From Desulfobulbaceae bacterium BRH_c16a (GTDB lineage: Bacteria; Desulfobacterota; Desulfobulbia; Desulfobulbales; Desulfocapsaceae): DNA of 64,000 bases. Numbering within the stretch: the first letter of the stretch is position 1; the number at the start of each line of letters is the position of its first letter. The stretch lies in assembly GCA_000961725.1 (NCBI GenBank), contig LADS01000053.1, forward strand, positions 186,001 through 250,000. Direction: 5' to 3'. The notes below the pieces were generated by a model, which ran no database searches, was not told where the DNA came from, and was given only the letters and a program-made list of their open reading frames with translations. Positions 8,074 through 17,897 of this stretch are shown in pieces. The translations under genes were made by a program, and so were the position numbers.

Positions 8074-8652
8074 ATGAAAACCTTAATGATGACTTTGGTA
8101 ATGGGGCTGGTCCTTGGTTGTATGGCTTGGCCGGTATTCAGCAGCGAAGATGATTGCGAGAATGGCAGGCGCATAGTCGATGGTGAGCGTGATTCTGCAG
8201 GGTATCGGAGCAAGATCTACGGTACGGTGGAGAAACTTCCAGAGACCGGACTCGCTGGGATATGGATCGTTAATGGACGAGAATTTGTGGTAACAGAGCG
8301 AACCCGCCTGGAGCAAAAACATGGGCTAATTGAGCCCGGTGCCTATGTCGAAATCAAAGGTATAAAATTGGATAACACCTTTACTGCCGATAAAATAGAA
8401 GTCAAAAGAGCAAAAGCCGGTGCTTTCTACGGTGCAACCGAGCAAAAAATCACAGGTAAGGTAGAAAAAATACCAAAAGGGACCCTGGGCACCTGGGTTA
8501 TAGGAGATAAAGAGGTTCTTGTCTTAAAAGACACTGTATTACAAGAAAAAAATGGCAAAGCTACACTTGGATCTCTTGTGGAAGTGGTTGGTATCAAATC
8601 GGGAGAGACCTTTCAGGCCGGCAGGATAGAGACACAACAAGCGATACAGTAA
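8074..8652 (+). CDS. Exported protein with two DUF5666-like repeats
   Basis: 193 residues from an ATG behind TTGGAGG. A signal peptide (MKTLMMTLVMGLVLGCMAWP) is followed by two similar beta-rich units: KIYGTVEKLP...GIWIVNGREFVV...GAYVEIKG and KITGKVEKIP...GTWVIGDKEVLV...GSLVEVVG. This is the DUF5666 pattern, an OB-like domain of unknown function often found beside two-component systems. It heads an operon with a regulator 13 bases downstream, a sensor kinase and a cytochrome b, so it may be a periplasmic accessory of that sensor. The Cys near the signal peptide end is not in a clear lipobox. Confidence 0.75.
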   Translation: MKTLMMTLVMGLVLGCMAWPVFSSEDDCENGRRIVDGERDSAGYRSKIYGTVEKLPETGLAGIWIVNGREFVVTERTRLEQKHGLIEPGAYVEIKGIKLDNTFTADKIEVKRAKAGAFYGATEQKITGKVEKIPKGTLGTWVIGDKEVLVLKDTVLQEKNGKATLGSLVEVVGIKSGETFQAGRIETQQAIQ

Positions 8653-8665
8653 AAGGTGAGACGTT

Positions 8666-9340
8666 ATGAGAATTCTGGTCATTGAAGATGAGAAAAGACT
8701 TGCCGCGATTCTAAAGAAGGGGCTTGAGGAGAGCGGTTTTGTCGTCGATGTGGCCCTTGACGGTGAAGATGGACTCTTTATGGCTAGAACCTATCCGTAC
8801 GATGCTGTACTCCTCGATATACTTCTTCCAAAGGTCGATGGACTTACTGTTCTCAAGAAACTCAGGGCCGAAAAGATAGGGGTTCCGGTCCTGATGCTGA
8901 CGGCAAAGGGTGAGCTTGAGGACAGAGTACGAGGCTTGAACCTCGGGGCTGATGATTATCTTGTAAAGCCATTTGATTTTTCAGAGCTGTTGGCACGCTT
9001 GAATACCGTTATACGAAGAAGCATGGGCAAGGCGTCTCCCATCATCATTATAGATGATCTGTCCCTAGATATGAGTGCCAAGACTGTCACTAGGTCGGGA
9101 AAAGAGATCAATCTTTCCGCCAAAGAATACAACCTCCTCGAGTATCTCGCATTGAACAGTGGCCGGGTGGTCGGCAGAACCGAACTGACCGAGCATCTGT
9201 ATGACACGGAGTTCGACTTAGATAGTAATGTTATAGATGTTTACATTAATTACCTTAGAAATAAGATAGATAAGGGCTATGACAGGCAATTGATTGTGAC
9301 GGTAAGGGGTGCTGGTTATGTCTTAAAGGGGGAGCAATGA
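8666..9340 (+). CDS. OmpR/PhoB-family response regulator
   Basis: 224 residues. The receiver domain has the acidic pair E7/D8, phosphoacceptor D51 (VLLDILLP) and the LTAKG and VKPF switch motifs. The C-terminal winged helix runs from about residue 127 to the end (SAKEYNLLEYLALNSGRVV...YINYLRNKID...TVRGAGYVL). It resembles QseB/PmrA/CusR-type regulators. Its stop overlaps the kinase start by 4 bases. The signal is unknown. Confidence 0.9.
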   Translation: MRILVIEDEKRLAAILKKGLEESGFVVDVALDGEDGLFMARTYPYDAVLLDILLPKVDGLTVLKKLRAEKIGVPVLMLTAKGELEDRVRGLNLGADDYLVKPFDFSELLARLNTVIRRSMGKASPIIIIDDLSLDMSAKTVTRSGKEINLSAKEYNLLEYLALNSGRVVGRTELTEHLYDTEFDLDSNVIDVYINYLRNKIDKGYDRQLIVTVRGAGYVLKGEQ

Positions 9341-10737
9341 TCTGGTTGAAATCGATTAAGGGTAGACTTTTTGGGTGGTCTTTCTCCTTCATCGCTACCA
9401 TGCTCCTAGCCATGGGGGTATTTTTGTATAATGAAGTTGAAGAGATAATACTGGAATCCGTCGACAAGGCTCTCCATTCAAAAGAACAACTCATCACTGG
9501 GCTTTTACACGAAGAGAACAACAACATTGAGATTGAGCTTTCGGAAATCATGCTCGGTGAATATTCCCTACCGAGATCCGGCCATTACTATAAAGTACTG
9601 ATGAACGGCCTTCTCCTGGCTGCCTCTCCTTCCATAGTGGAGGATGATTTTGACCTGGCATCTGGGAGTATTGTTTCCTCGGATGCTGAGAAGAGCCAAG
9701 AAATCTATATGGCCACAGGGCCCGACAAAGAACCGATCAGAACTCTTCACCATAGTTTTAGGACCTACGGTCGGTCCTTTGACATATTTGTCGCCGAAAG
9801 TATCAGGGAACATGTTGGAATGATACATACCTTCCGGAACTTTTTGATGATAATTATCCCCGCAAGTATTCTGATCGTTTGCCTTGTGAACAGATGGATA
9901 ATAACACGCTCCCTGCTGCCTCTGGATGTCTTTGCGGCATCAATCAGTAAGATCACTCACAGGAGCCTGGACAACAGACTAGGGGTAAAGACTGAAGTTC
10001 AGGAGTTGGATGGGCTTGCGGAGTCGTTCAACGATATGTTGAGCAGACTGCAGAGGGCGTTTGAATCGGAGAGGAGGCTGGTGTCCGATGCCTCCCATGA
10101 GCTCAAGACACCTGTGTCGGTTATCAAGGCCCATTGCGATGTGCTTCTTCTTAATGATCGCAGCAAAGAAGAGTACCGTGAAGCTCTAATGACGATCCAA
10201 GACGTCTCTGCCAATATGGGCAGGCTCATAAACGACTTGCTTTCGCTTGCACGACTCGATGCTGGGGCACTGTCAACGTCCACCTCGAGAGATGTCTCCT
10301 TGAAAACCTGTATACATAATGCTCTTAGGTTGGTTCAACCTCTCGCTGAGCAGAGGGCCGTCAGTGTCAGGGTATCTTCTTCGAATGATCTTTTACTGCA
10401 GGGTGACGGCGACAGGCTGACGGAAGCCTTGCTCAATCTGATCGAGAACGCGGTGAGGTATAACCAAGAGAACGGTGTGGTGGATGTCTCCTACATTCAA
10501 AAAAACGGAGCAGTGCATGTTATGGTTTCGGATACTGGAATTGGCATCGCCGAAGAAGACAGGAACCGAATATTCGACCGCTTTTACAGGTCTGACGCCG
10601 TCAGAAATAGCGACGGAACTGGTCTTGGCCTCAATATTGTCAAGTTAATAGTTGAAGGCCACCATGGAACGATCATGGTGGACAGTACAGTGGGTCAGGG
10701 CAGCCGTTTTTCGATTACCCTTCCTCTGTCGGCGTAG
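9337..10737 (+). CDS. Membrane sensor histidine kinase
   Basis: 466 residues. TM1 is about 12-31, a periplasmic sensor of about 130 residues follows, then TM2 about 169-186, a HAMP linker, and a HisKA domain with the phospho-His in ASHELKTP (H254). The ATPase domain has an N box (NLIENAVRY), G1 (VSDTGIGI), an F box (IFDRFYRSD) and G2 (GTGLGLNIV). It pairs with the preceding regulator. The periplasmic part is not a family I recognise, so the stimulus cannot be named; the cytochrome and DUF5666 partners hint at redox or metal sensing. Confidence 0.9.
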   Translation: MIWLKSIKGRLFGWSFSFIATMLLAMGVFLYNEVEEIILESVDKALHSKEQLITGLLHEENNNIEIELSEIMLGEYSLPRSGHYYKVLMNGLLLAASPSIVEDDFDLASGSIVSSDAEKSQEIYMATGPDKEPIRTLHHSFRTYGRSFDIFVAESIREHVGMIHTFRNFLMIIIPASILIVCLVNRWIITRSLLPLDVFAASISKITHRSLDNRLGVKTEVQELDGLAESFNDMLSRLQRAFESERRLVSDASHELKTPVSVIKAHCDVLLLNDRSKEEYREALMTIQDVSANMGRLINDLLSLARLDAGALSTSTSRDVSLKTCIHNALRLVQPLAEQRAVSVRVSSSNDLLLQGDGDRLTEALLNLIENAVRYNQENGVVDVSYIQKNGAVHVMVSDTGIGIAEEDRNRIFDRFYRSDAVRNSDGTGLGLNIVKLIVEGHHGTIMVDSTVGQGSRFSITLPLSA

Positions 10738-10738
10738 T

Positions 10739-10960
10739 GATAATCCTCTTGAGAGCGTTTATCCGAAAATTATTGATGTGTTGCCTTGCGATCGATTTCT
10801 GCTAGCCACCGACGGTTTGCTCGATACGGTTTCCTATAAAAAAATTGAGTCGACCAAAAGTGAAGAATCTCATCCTGAAGCGACAGCTAGCCGGCTGTTA
10901 TCGACAGTAACGGATAGGGTGAACAAAACGACACAATATTATTTCTGGAGAAAGAAATGA
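10739..10960 (+). pseudogene. C-terminal relic of a PP2C-type protein phosphatase
   Basis: Directly after the kinase stop the reading frame gives DNPLESVYPKIIDVLPCDRF followed by LLATDGLLDTVSYKKI. This is the DRFLLxTDGL...S..EI block near the C-terminus of PP2C (SpoIIE/PrpC-like) phosphatases. No N-terminal catalytic part or start with a ribosome site is present, since the upstream part of this frame lies antiparallel in phase to the kinase. It is best read as a degraded gene fragment trapped in the operon. Confidence 0.55.
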
Positions 10961-11622
10961 ACGAAAAAAAACAAATAGTCGTATGGGACTCTTTTGTACG
11001 AGTTTTTCACTGGTCATTATTGCTGCTCTTCTTTGCGGCATATCTGACGGGGGATGATAAAGGACCTCTTCATCGTTATGTTGGTTATGCAGTCCTGTTG
11101 CTTGTGATAGCCAGAATATGCTGGGGTTTTTGGGGTACAAAACATGCTCTTTTTAGTGATTTTATATGTTCTCCTGCAAAGGGTTTGAACTACCTGAAAG
11201 AACTTGTGACCGGCAAACCAACACACTATATCGGTCACAATCCCGCAGCTGCCTGGATGATTATTATGCTGCTTTCAAGCAGCATAATAATCTGTCTGAC
11301 TGGTTATGCGGCGCACACGACCAAGAGAGGACTGAATTCAATAGGTTCCGGTAATACAATCTCGATTGTTGGAAACGCCTACGCCGATGACGACAAAAAT
11401 GAGCGGCATGAAGATAAACATAAAGAACGTGAAAGGCATAACGGTGAAGAAAATGATGATGAGAGCGACAGCGTCTGGAGTGATATTCATGAAACGTTGG
11501 CACAATTCATGCTGATTTTGATTTGTTTACACATAGTTGGAGTTGCTGTCTCAAGTAAAGTGCATAACGAAAACCTTGTGAAAGGAATCATTACAGGGAA
11601 AAAAGACATAAAAACCGAATAG
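10957..11622 (+). CDS. Cytochrome b561-type membrane protein with charged insertion
   Basis: 221 residues. Motifs VWDSFVRVFHWSL, the HRYVGYAV segment and a C-terminal ICLHIVGVAVSS supply the histidines expected for two b hemes in the Ni/Fe-hydrogenase b-type / cytochrome b561 family. Four membrane segments are visible. Between TM3 and TM4 sits a very polar stretch of about 35 residues (DDDKNERHEDKHKERERHNG) that could bind metal. It is the last gene of the DUF5666-regulator-kinase operon and has a GGAGAAAG site. It probably moves electrons across the membrane to an unknown partner. Confidence 0.8.
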   Translation: MNEKKQIVVWDSFVRVFHWSLLLLFFAAYLTGDDKGPLHRYVGYAVLLLVIARICWGFWGTKHALFSDFICSPAKGLNYLKELVTGKPTHYIGHNPAAAWMIIMLLSSSIIICLTGYAAHTTKRGLNSIGSGNTISIVGNAYADDDKNERHEDKHKERERHNGEENDDESDSVWSDIHETLAQFMLILICLHIVGVAVSSKVHNENLVKGIITGKKDIKTE

Positions 11623-11683
11623 CTGTCCAACTAAAAATTTCATCAACCAAATATCACCTGGCACAAAAAGGAAGGGTAAATAA

Positions 11684-12040
11684 GTGAACCAATCAGAGTT
11701 ACATAAAGCATTTAATAATTTTAAGGGCAATGATCAATTTAAGAGAAAGCTCAAAATATTTTTCACCATTGGTTGCCTCGGTATGGTGCTGGTGGGTGGT
11801 CTCATCCTTTGGGCAGGTGTTGCGACTGTTCAGCAGGTGGCAAAGATTGGAAGCAATGTAAACGTCCAGGAGCAGGTGGAAAATCTCAAAGGGGGCATTC
11901 CAAAAATTCCAGCCATTGTTAAGGTTAGTTGCTGGGAAAAAGTGCAGAGTCTGATGAGTATACAGGTTTGGCTTGAGACTCCTCTTGGTGAGAATATCAC
12001 GACTTTACAGAATGCCTGCTTTGGAACGGATAGCAAATAA
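11684..12040 (+). CDS. Small single-span membrane protein, unknown
   Basis: 118 residues from a GTG start preceded by GGAAGGG. One membrane segment (about residues 26-48) is followed by a soluble tail with two Cys residues (KVSCWEKVQ and LQNACFG) that could pair in the periplasm. It lies 7 bases before the P-type ATPase and may be a partner of it, but I do not recognise the family. Confidence 0.55.
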   Translation: MNQSELHKAFNNFKGNDQFKRKLKIFFTIGCLGMVLVGGLILWAGVATVQQVAKIGSNVNVQEQVENLKGGIPKIPAIVKVSCWEKVQSLMSIQVWLETPLGENITTLQNACFGTDSK

Positions 12041-12047
12041 ATACCCC

Positions 12048-14604
12048 ATGAATATCAACACTAAACCAGATATGTCTTTGGGCCTCAGCGAAACTCAGGC
12101 CCAAGCAAAAATAGCCAGGGAAGGATTTAATGAACTCCCTTCTTCCAAGCCCAGGAATCTTTTTGCAATCGCCTTGGGAGTAGTTCGGGAACCTATGTTC
12201 CTGTTGCTGGTGGCCTGCGGAACACTTTATCTGATCCTTGGCGACGTGCAGGAAGGGTTGATGCTCTTGGGTTTTGTCTTCGTGATAATGGGAATTGAGC
12301 TCTACCAGGAAAAAAAGACAGAGAAGGCTTTAGATGCCTTGAAAGACCTGGCGAGCCCCCGAGCCCTCGTTATTCGCGATGGAAGCGAAAAGAGAATTGC
12401 CGGCAGGGGACGTGGTGACCGATGATATCATTGTTCTTCAGGAAGGAGACCGGGTACCGGCTGATGCCACAGTTCTGACATCCGTCAATCTCTTGGCAGA
12501 TGAATCGTTACTTACCGGAGAATCGGTGCCGGTACGCAAAAACGAATGGGACTCGCATTTAGAAAAAGTGCATCCAGGTGGTGATGATCTCCCTTTTGTC
12601 TATTCAGGCTCCTTAATTGTACAGGGTAACGGGATGGCAAAGGTGACCGCTACCGGCATGAACACTGAAATCGGCAGCATCGGCAAGGCCCTGGAATCGG
12701 TAACGCCAGAGGACACCAAACTCAAACGTGAAATGGGCTCGCTGATCAAGAAGCTAGCGATTATTGGGATTTCTCTTTGTCTACTGGTGATCGCGGTCTA
12801 TACCATGTCCCGAGGGGATTTACTCAAAGGCTTTCTTGCGGGTCTGACCCTCGCCATGGCCATGTTGCCCGAGGAATTTCCCGTTGTCCTTGCTGTGTTT
12901 ATGGCACTTGGTGCCTGGCGTATGTCAAAGCAGAGAGTCTTGACCAGAAAACCTGCAGCTATTGAAACTCTTGGCTCCGCGACGGTCTTATGTTCAGACA
13001 AAACAGGGACCCTGACCCAAAATAAAATGACCGTTGCCTGGTTGTATAACGGTTCGGAGTTTCTCTCACTGTCTGACGACAAAAGCTTTCCGGGAAAATT
13101 CCATGAAATTTTCGAATACGGCATGCTTTCGAGCCAGACCAATCCCTTTGACCCTATGGAAAAAGCCATCTTAAAGATGAGTGAGTTGCATCTTAATGGA
13201 ACCGACCATATCCATACCGACTGGGAGATGTTGAAAGAATATCCTCTTTCAAAGGATTTACTGGCCATGTCGAGAGTGTTTCGGCAGACGGGGAAAGACG
13301 AAAAAACCATTGCGGCAAAAGGTGCTCCTGAGGCAATTTTTGATCTATGTCACCTGGATGAGCAACAACAGCGGGAATTGGCGTCCGCCGTCGAACATCT
13401 CGCCGAGAAGGGGTTGCGGGTCCTTGGCGTTGGCAAGGCAAGAATCGAATCATCAGACTTACCTGATATTCAACATGATTTTGATTTTGAATTTGTGGGT
13501 CTGATCGGGTTATCCGATCCTATCCGGCCAAATGTGCCGGAAGCAGTCGCAGAATGTCACCGGGCAGGCATCAGGGTAATTATGATTACCGGGGATTATC
13601 CTATAACGGCAATGAATATTGCCAAAGAAATAGGCCTGCAAAACCACGAAGTCTGCATTACCGGTCAAGAACTGCAGGTGATGTCCGAGGCTGAGTTGTG
13701 CGAAAAAATTCAACATATTAATGTGTTTGCCAGGGTTGTACCAGAACAGAAACTGAAAATTGTTAACGCGCTCAAGAAAAACAATGAAATTGTCGCCATG
13801 ACAGGAGATGGCGTCAATGATGCTCCCGCGCTAAAGGCTGCCAATATTGGCATTGCCATGGGAGAAAAAGGCACCGATGTCGCGCGGGAGGCCTCTTCCT
13901 TGGTGCTGATGGATGACAACTTCGCCTCTATCGTTGGTGCCGTAAGGATGGGACGGCGAATTTTCGATAATCTCCAGAAAGCACTGGGGTACATATTTGC
14001 AATCCATGTACCTATTGCCGGACTTTCACTTATCCCTATATTTTTTGCCGATTTACCATTGATCCTCTGGCCTGTTCATATTGTGTTCATGGAACTGATA
14101 ATAGACCCTGCCTGTTCCATAATTTTTGAGGCGGAAAAGGAAGAGGCCAACGTCATGTCCAGGCCACCGGCAAAATTTGATGAACCCTTTTTCGGAGGAC
14201 GGAAGATTCTTCTCAGCTGTCTGCAGGGGGTTGGTGTACTTATCATTGTCATGGCGATTTATGGACTTGGCTTGTCTCAGGGGTATTCAGAAAAAGAGGT
14301 CAGAACCTTCTGTTTCATCACCCTTATATCCTCGAACATTGCCGTAATATTGTCCAACCGGTCCTGGACGAGAAATATTTTCCAGATCCTGAATACTCCT
14401 AACCCAACCGTAAAATGGGTAGTCGGCGGCGCGATACTTTTCCTCGCACTGGTATTAAATATCCCATTTCTGACGGGAATATTCCTTTTTGAAAAGGTGG
14501 ATTTGCTGGAGATCAGCATCTGCGCTGCAGCAGGTTTATTGAGTATTACGGGCTTTGAGATTTTTAAACTGGTAGCCAACCGTTCCAAAAGAGAGTTATG
14601 GTAA
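12048..14604 (+). pseudogene. P-type cation-transporting ATPase, interrupted by a +1 frameshift
   Basis: Together the two frames give about 850 residues of a P2-type (Ca2+-ATPase-like) pump. The first frame (to about 12409) has the N-terminal cation-ATPase domain and M1-M2. The second has the actuator TGES motif (LLTGESVPV), the M4 motif PEEFPV, the phosphorylation site CSDKTGTLTQNKM (Asp near residue 316), KGAPE, and the hinge GDGVNDAPALKAANIGIAMG. The break is at the GGGG run 12406-12409: removing one G restores RIAGR-DVVTDDIIVLQEGD. It is therefore either a one-base sequencing or assembly error or a recent mutation. The second frame has its own ATG at 12379 but no good ribosome site. Substrate is probably Ca2+ or another divalent ion. 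Confidence 0.85.
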
Positions 14605-15389
14605 GCAATGAAATCAGCTACAGATTGGACGAATTTGTAATTATAGAGCACAGTAGCGTCGTACTGACCTGGGTAAAGCATATGCCATTTGGCGGCCAGC
14701 GCAGCGGGCAATGCCATCGCCTTGACAATATACTTGTAATGCTTCCCTGGGACCATGAAGGACCAGGTTACCTGAAATGGGAATTTCATGAATATTCTAT
14801 GCAATTGCCCAGATGGACCAAGACACATTATTACTGTTTTGCTTCCTCTCTTTGTCAAGGAGGCATTGCCCAAGGTCTTTCTACCGAGGAAATAAGGCAG
14901 ATAGCTGGTGGCGAAAGCAGTCATGAACTTGTCAAAGTGCCAGAGTCAGGTTCTTTCCAACTTGGTCGATACAAAATCACCATCCATAGAAGTAACTTCA
15001 TTTCTTGGCTAACTATAGGAGGATTAAATAAAACGATAGGCGGAACATGTTTTATCGAATCCGATATTATTTTTTTAGGTCCTCAAGAAAATGAATCTGA
15101 AACAAAACAGAGGCGACTCTTTTTTGCCGAACTCAAGTTGCTTCCCTTGTGGGATAAAACTGTTGCATGGGGGCACGCTGGATCTCTTAAAATTTGTGAG
15201 AAGTTCAAAAATCAATCGCCTTCATATTCTGCTCCCTGGAATCCTGAACCTAAAAAGATCTCTATCAAGGACAATCTCATTTTTTTGCAGAGTGAAGGAT
15301 CGAGCGAAGAAAAGTTCAGAGAAATCAAAGAATCAGGCATTGACTGGTTAAAAAATATATGGACTCGTGTTTACCGAGTAGTCTGGTGA
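14598..15389 (+). CDS. Hypothetical soluble protein, 263 residues
   Basis: The start overlaps the end of the ATPase gene (AAAAGAGAG ahead of ATG), so it is likely in the same transcript. No signal peptide or membrane span is visible. It is rich in Trp and Ser, with patches such as LTWVKHMPFGGQRSGQ and FISWLTIGGLNKTIGG. I do not recognise a domain. It is followed 4 bases later by the metallophosphoesterase. Confidence 0.55.
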   Translation: MVSNEISYRLDEFVIIEHSSVVLTWVKHMPFGGQRSGQCHRLDNILVMLPWDHEGPGYLKWEFHEYSMQLPRWTKTHYYCFASSLCQGGIAQGLSTEEIRQIAGGESSHELVKVPESGSFQLGRYKITIHRSNFISWLTIGGLNKTIGGTCFIESDIIFLGPQENESETKQRRLFFAELKLLPLWDKTVAWGHAGSLKICEKFKNQSPSYSAPWNPEPKKISIKDNLIFLQSEGSSEEKFREIKESGIDWLKNIWTRVYRVVW

Positions 15390-15393
15390 CCCA

Positions 15394-16488
15394 ATGTTCG
15401 GAATCGGTCTGACCGTTATTTTAACTTTTCTCCTTGCCTATATTGTGTGGAGAATATCCTCAATCCAAAAACTCATTGAGGTTACTTCAAAAAAAGCTAT
15501 CCTTTATAGTGGTATTGTTATCTGGATTATCCTTGTCAGCGGACGATTATTTGGCCATGGAAGCGGTTCGCTATGGGCCTCAACAGTCGAATTCGTAGGA
15601 ATCACGATTACAGCCGTTCTTTTTCTTATTTTCTCCTGCCTTTTTCCGATAGATCTCACCACCGGATTTGGTCGTTTCTTTCCCCGCCTGGCTCCTCGTC
15701 TTCGGGGGTGGGCAGTGATAGGAGGTTGTCTACTTTCGGCGGTGGCGGTAATCCAAGGAATCCGTCCCCCTGTAGTATCTCATCACGAAGTGAAATTGAA
15801 AAATCTGGCCAAGGTGCTTGATGGCACCTCTCTGGTCGCTCTTTCCGATCTCCACCTGGGATCAACCCTTGGTCCTCGGTGGCTCGAGGCCCGCGTTTCC
15901 CAGGTCCAGGCACTGGAGCCGGACATTATCCTGTTGCTCGGGGATATCTTTGAAGGACACGGAGAAAATACTGAAGCCTTTTTACCAGCGTTCCGAAAAT
16001 TCTCAGCGCCTCATGGTATCTGGTCTGTGGATGGAAATCACGAAAATCATGGGAGGACCAGAGAATCCGGATCATCTCTTGAAGGAACCCACATTCTCAC
16101 CCTGCAAAACGAGTTGACACAACCCCTTCCTGGTTTGCTCCTGGCCGGCCGAAGTATTCCACGTGGGCATGACCAAGTACCGACAACTCCCCCCTGGAAT
16201 CCTCCAGAAGATCGTCCGCCAGGTGGCCTCATCTTGCTTTCCCACATCCCCGAAGATTCTCAGGAAGCAGCAGACACAGGTGTCAATCTCATGTTGTCAG
16301 GACACACACATGGTGGCCAGATATGGCCTTTTAGTTTCCTTGTGGAGATGGTTCATCCCCGGTTCGGAGGGATTTACAATATAGATGATATGACCCTGCT
16401 GGTCTCACGTGGCACCGGCACCTGGGGCCCCAGAATGAGGCTATGGCGCACCAGTGAAATCCTTCATATCACTCTTCGGTCTGAGTAA
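15394..16488 (+). CDS. Membrane-anchored metallophosphoesterase (YkuE-like)
   Basis: 364 residues. Four N-terminal membrane segments occupy residues 1-125. The calcineurin-like phosphoesterase domain follows, with SDLHLG, LLGDIFEGH, VDGNHENH, LLSHIPE and SGHTHGGQ supplying the two-metal site. The family (COG1408) includes YkuE and likely acts on lipid or nucleotide phosphoesters at the membrane. Substrate is unknown. Confidence 0.85.
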   Translation: MFGIGLTVILTFLLAYIVWRISSIQKLIEVTSKKAILYSGIVIWIILVSGRLFGHGSGSLWASTVEFVGITITAVLFLIFSCLFPIDLTTGFGRFFPRLAPRLRGWAVIGGCLLSAVAVIQGIRPPVVSHHEVKLKNLAKVLDGTSLVALSDLHLGSTLGPRWLEARVSQVQALEPDIILLLGDIFEGHGENTEAFLPAFRKFSAPHGIWSVDGNHENHGRTRESGSSLEGTHILTLQNELTQPLPGLLLAGRSIPRGHDQVPTTPPWNPPEDRPPGGLILLSHIPEDSQEAADTGVNLMLSGHTHGGQIWPFSFLVEMVHPRFGGIYNIDDMTLLVSRGTGTWGPRMRLWRTSEILHITLRSE

Positions 16489-16814
16489 AAAATCTACGGT
16501 TGCAAGGCAACAAAGATGGTTATAATGGAGGCGGCTAAACAAAGACAAAGCCTTAATGAAGTAACGAGTTTCGCAGCAGATACAGTTGACACGGCAAAGA
16601 CTTGCGAAGATGCTAAGATTAGCAGAACAATCATACGATTGTATACCATAACCGTATTCCTCATCTTCAAGGATCAAGTTTTCCAGTGACAATATGTTGT
16701 TTCAACATCACAAAAAAGTCACTTCTACATACGCTTCATAAGAATGAAAGGTTTTACGATAATTGAGAGGAACAGAAGTTTTGAAGATCAACCTATATTA
16801 AACAGGAACCAACG
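16489..16814. other. Intergenic region without a supported gene
   Basis: 326 bases between the phosphoesterase and the DUF533 gene. No tRNA, clear hairpin terminator or conserved reading frame is visible; a minus-strand frame here is not backed by a ribosome site or family. Confidence 0.5.
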
Positions 16815-17474
16815 ATGATTGACATGAATAAACTCCTAGGTCAACTGCTAGGCAGCGGTGCGGCTGGTGGTTTTGCGGGAGGTTTGGCCGGTGGACTTGC
16901 GAGCAGCATGCTGACCAGTAAGAAAGGACGTAAGCTGGGTACAAAAGCGCTCAAACTGGGCGGGGTTGCTGCAGTAGGCGCGCTGGCTTACACTGCTTTC
17001 CAACGTTACAACCAGGGTGCCACGTCGACCCTGCCAGCCACAGCGGCAGATCTCACTCTGGCGCCACCCGGCACTGCATTCATGCCCAAGGAGAATGATG
17101 ATGCGGCCAATGAAGCATTGGGACTTACGCTGGTACGAGCTATGATTGCTGTAGCACGAGCTGATGGACGGCTTGATACAGAGGAAAGCCAGTCTATTTT
17201 CCAAAAGATTCAATCCCTAGGGCTGGACAGTGAAAGTCAGGCTTTACTGGTGGAAGAAATGGGCCATCCTGTTGATATGGACGCTATTGTCAACAGCGCC
17301 ACCAGCCCAGAGATTGCCGCAGAAATCTACACAGCATCACTACTGGCTGTCGATATCGACACCGCTGCTGAAAAAGGCTATCTCGCCATGCTGGCCGCAC
17401 GTCTACGACTGCCTTCTGAGTTGGTCGTGGAGATTGAGCGACAAGTGGCAGCGCAAAAATCATTTGCTCAATAG
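16815..17474 (+). CDS. DUF533 / YebE-like TerB-fold membrane-associated protein
   Basis: 219 residues. The start region LLGSGAAGGFAGGLAGGLAS and the KKGRKLGTKALKLGG block are typical of DUF533. A hydrophobic segment (VAAVGALAYTAF) follows, then a TerB-like helical domain from about residue 95 (LVRAMIAVARADGRLDTEE). E. coli YebE is the best-known member; function is not established. It stands alone with a hairpin just past its stop. Confidence 0.8.
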   Translation: MIDMNKLLGQLLGSGAAGGFAGGLAGGLASSMLTSKKGRKLGTKALKLGGVAAVGALAYTAFQRYNQGATSTLPATAADLTLAPPGTAFMPKENDDAANEALGLTLVRAMIAVARADGRLDTEESQSIFQKIQSLGLDSESQALLVEEMGHPVDMDAIVNSATSPEIAAEIYTASLLAVDIDTAAEKGYLAMLAARLRLPSELVVEIERQVAAQKSFAQ

Positions 17475-17480
17475 ATTGTT

Positions 17481-17521
17481 CTGCAATCTACCAGCGGCAT
17501 GTCAATGCCGGTAGATTGCAG
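17481..17521 (+). terminator. Long hairpin after the DUF533 gene
   Basis: CTGCAATCTACC pairs with GGTAGATTGCAG, and an inner GGCAT-gtca-ATGCC extends the stem. It is strong but lacks a T-run. It sits at the border with the plasmid-like block, so it could also be a bidirectional terminator. Confidence 0.6.
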
Positions 17522-17897
17522 TATTGGAAGCTGGGTAACAAGTTTACGGCCACCACAGACAGCACACTTAGAAAATGAAGGCCTTTCTTACAACTGTTTA
17601 GCCACAGATAGAACACAATTATAAGATCGAAACATGGATTGAGTAGAAAGTTTATGTTCCTGATGAAATTGCGGCCCGATTTCATCGTTGTCATCTCAAT
17701 GCAAGTCGCAATTCTCGATACGTTCGACTTATGACAGATTTGTTGCTTGTGTATATTTTTGATCTGTCTCGTTTTAAATGGGGGCGTGAAAGTCTTGTGC
17801 AGAGGCTGGTTAGTGCTGGGCGAACAATATAAGCGCACTTCTGGCAGCAGATGAAAACGACTAACGTCCATTACTTTAATTTCTGAGATTTTACCCC
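17522..17897. other. Border region with no supported gene
   Basis: 376 bases between the host-type DUF533 gene and traB. A 127-residue minus-strand frame (17488-17871) has no ribosome site or known family, and a 33-residue plus-strand frame ends near 17831. No tRNA or integrase is seen. This is where the transfer operon is cut off, so it may hold a deletion scar. Confidence 0.45.

Noticed and set aside
12798..13310. Long minus-strand frame within the P-type ATPase
   Set aside because: Shadow of a well-conserved plus-strand gene.
17488..17871. 127-codon minus-strand frame downstream of traB
   Set aside because: No ribosome site, no family, low-complexity composition and overlap with a hairpin.
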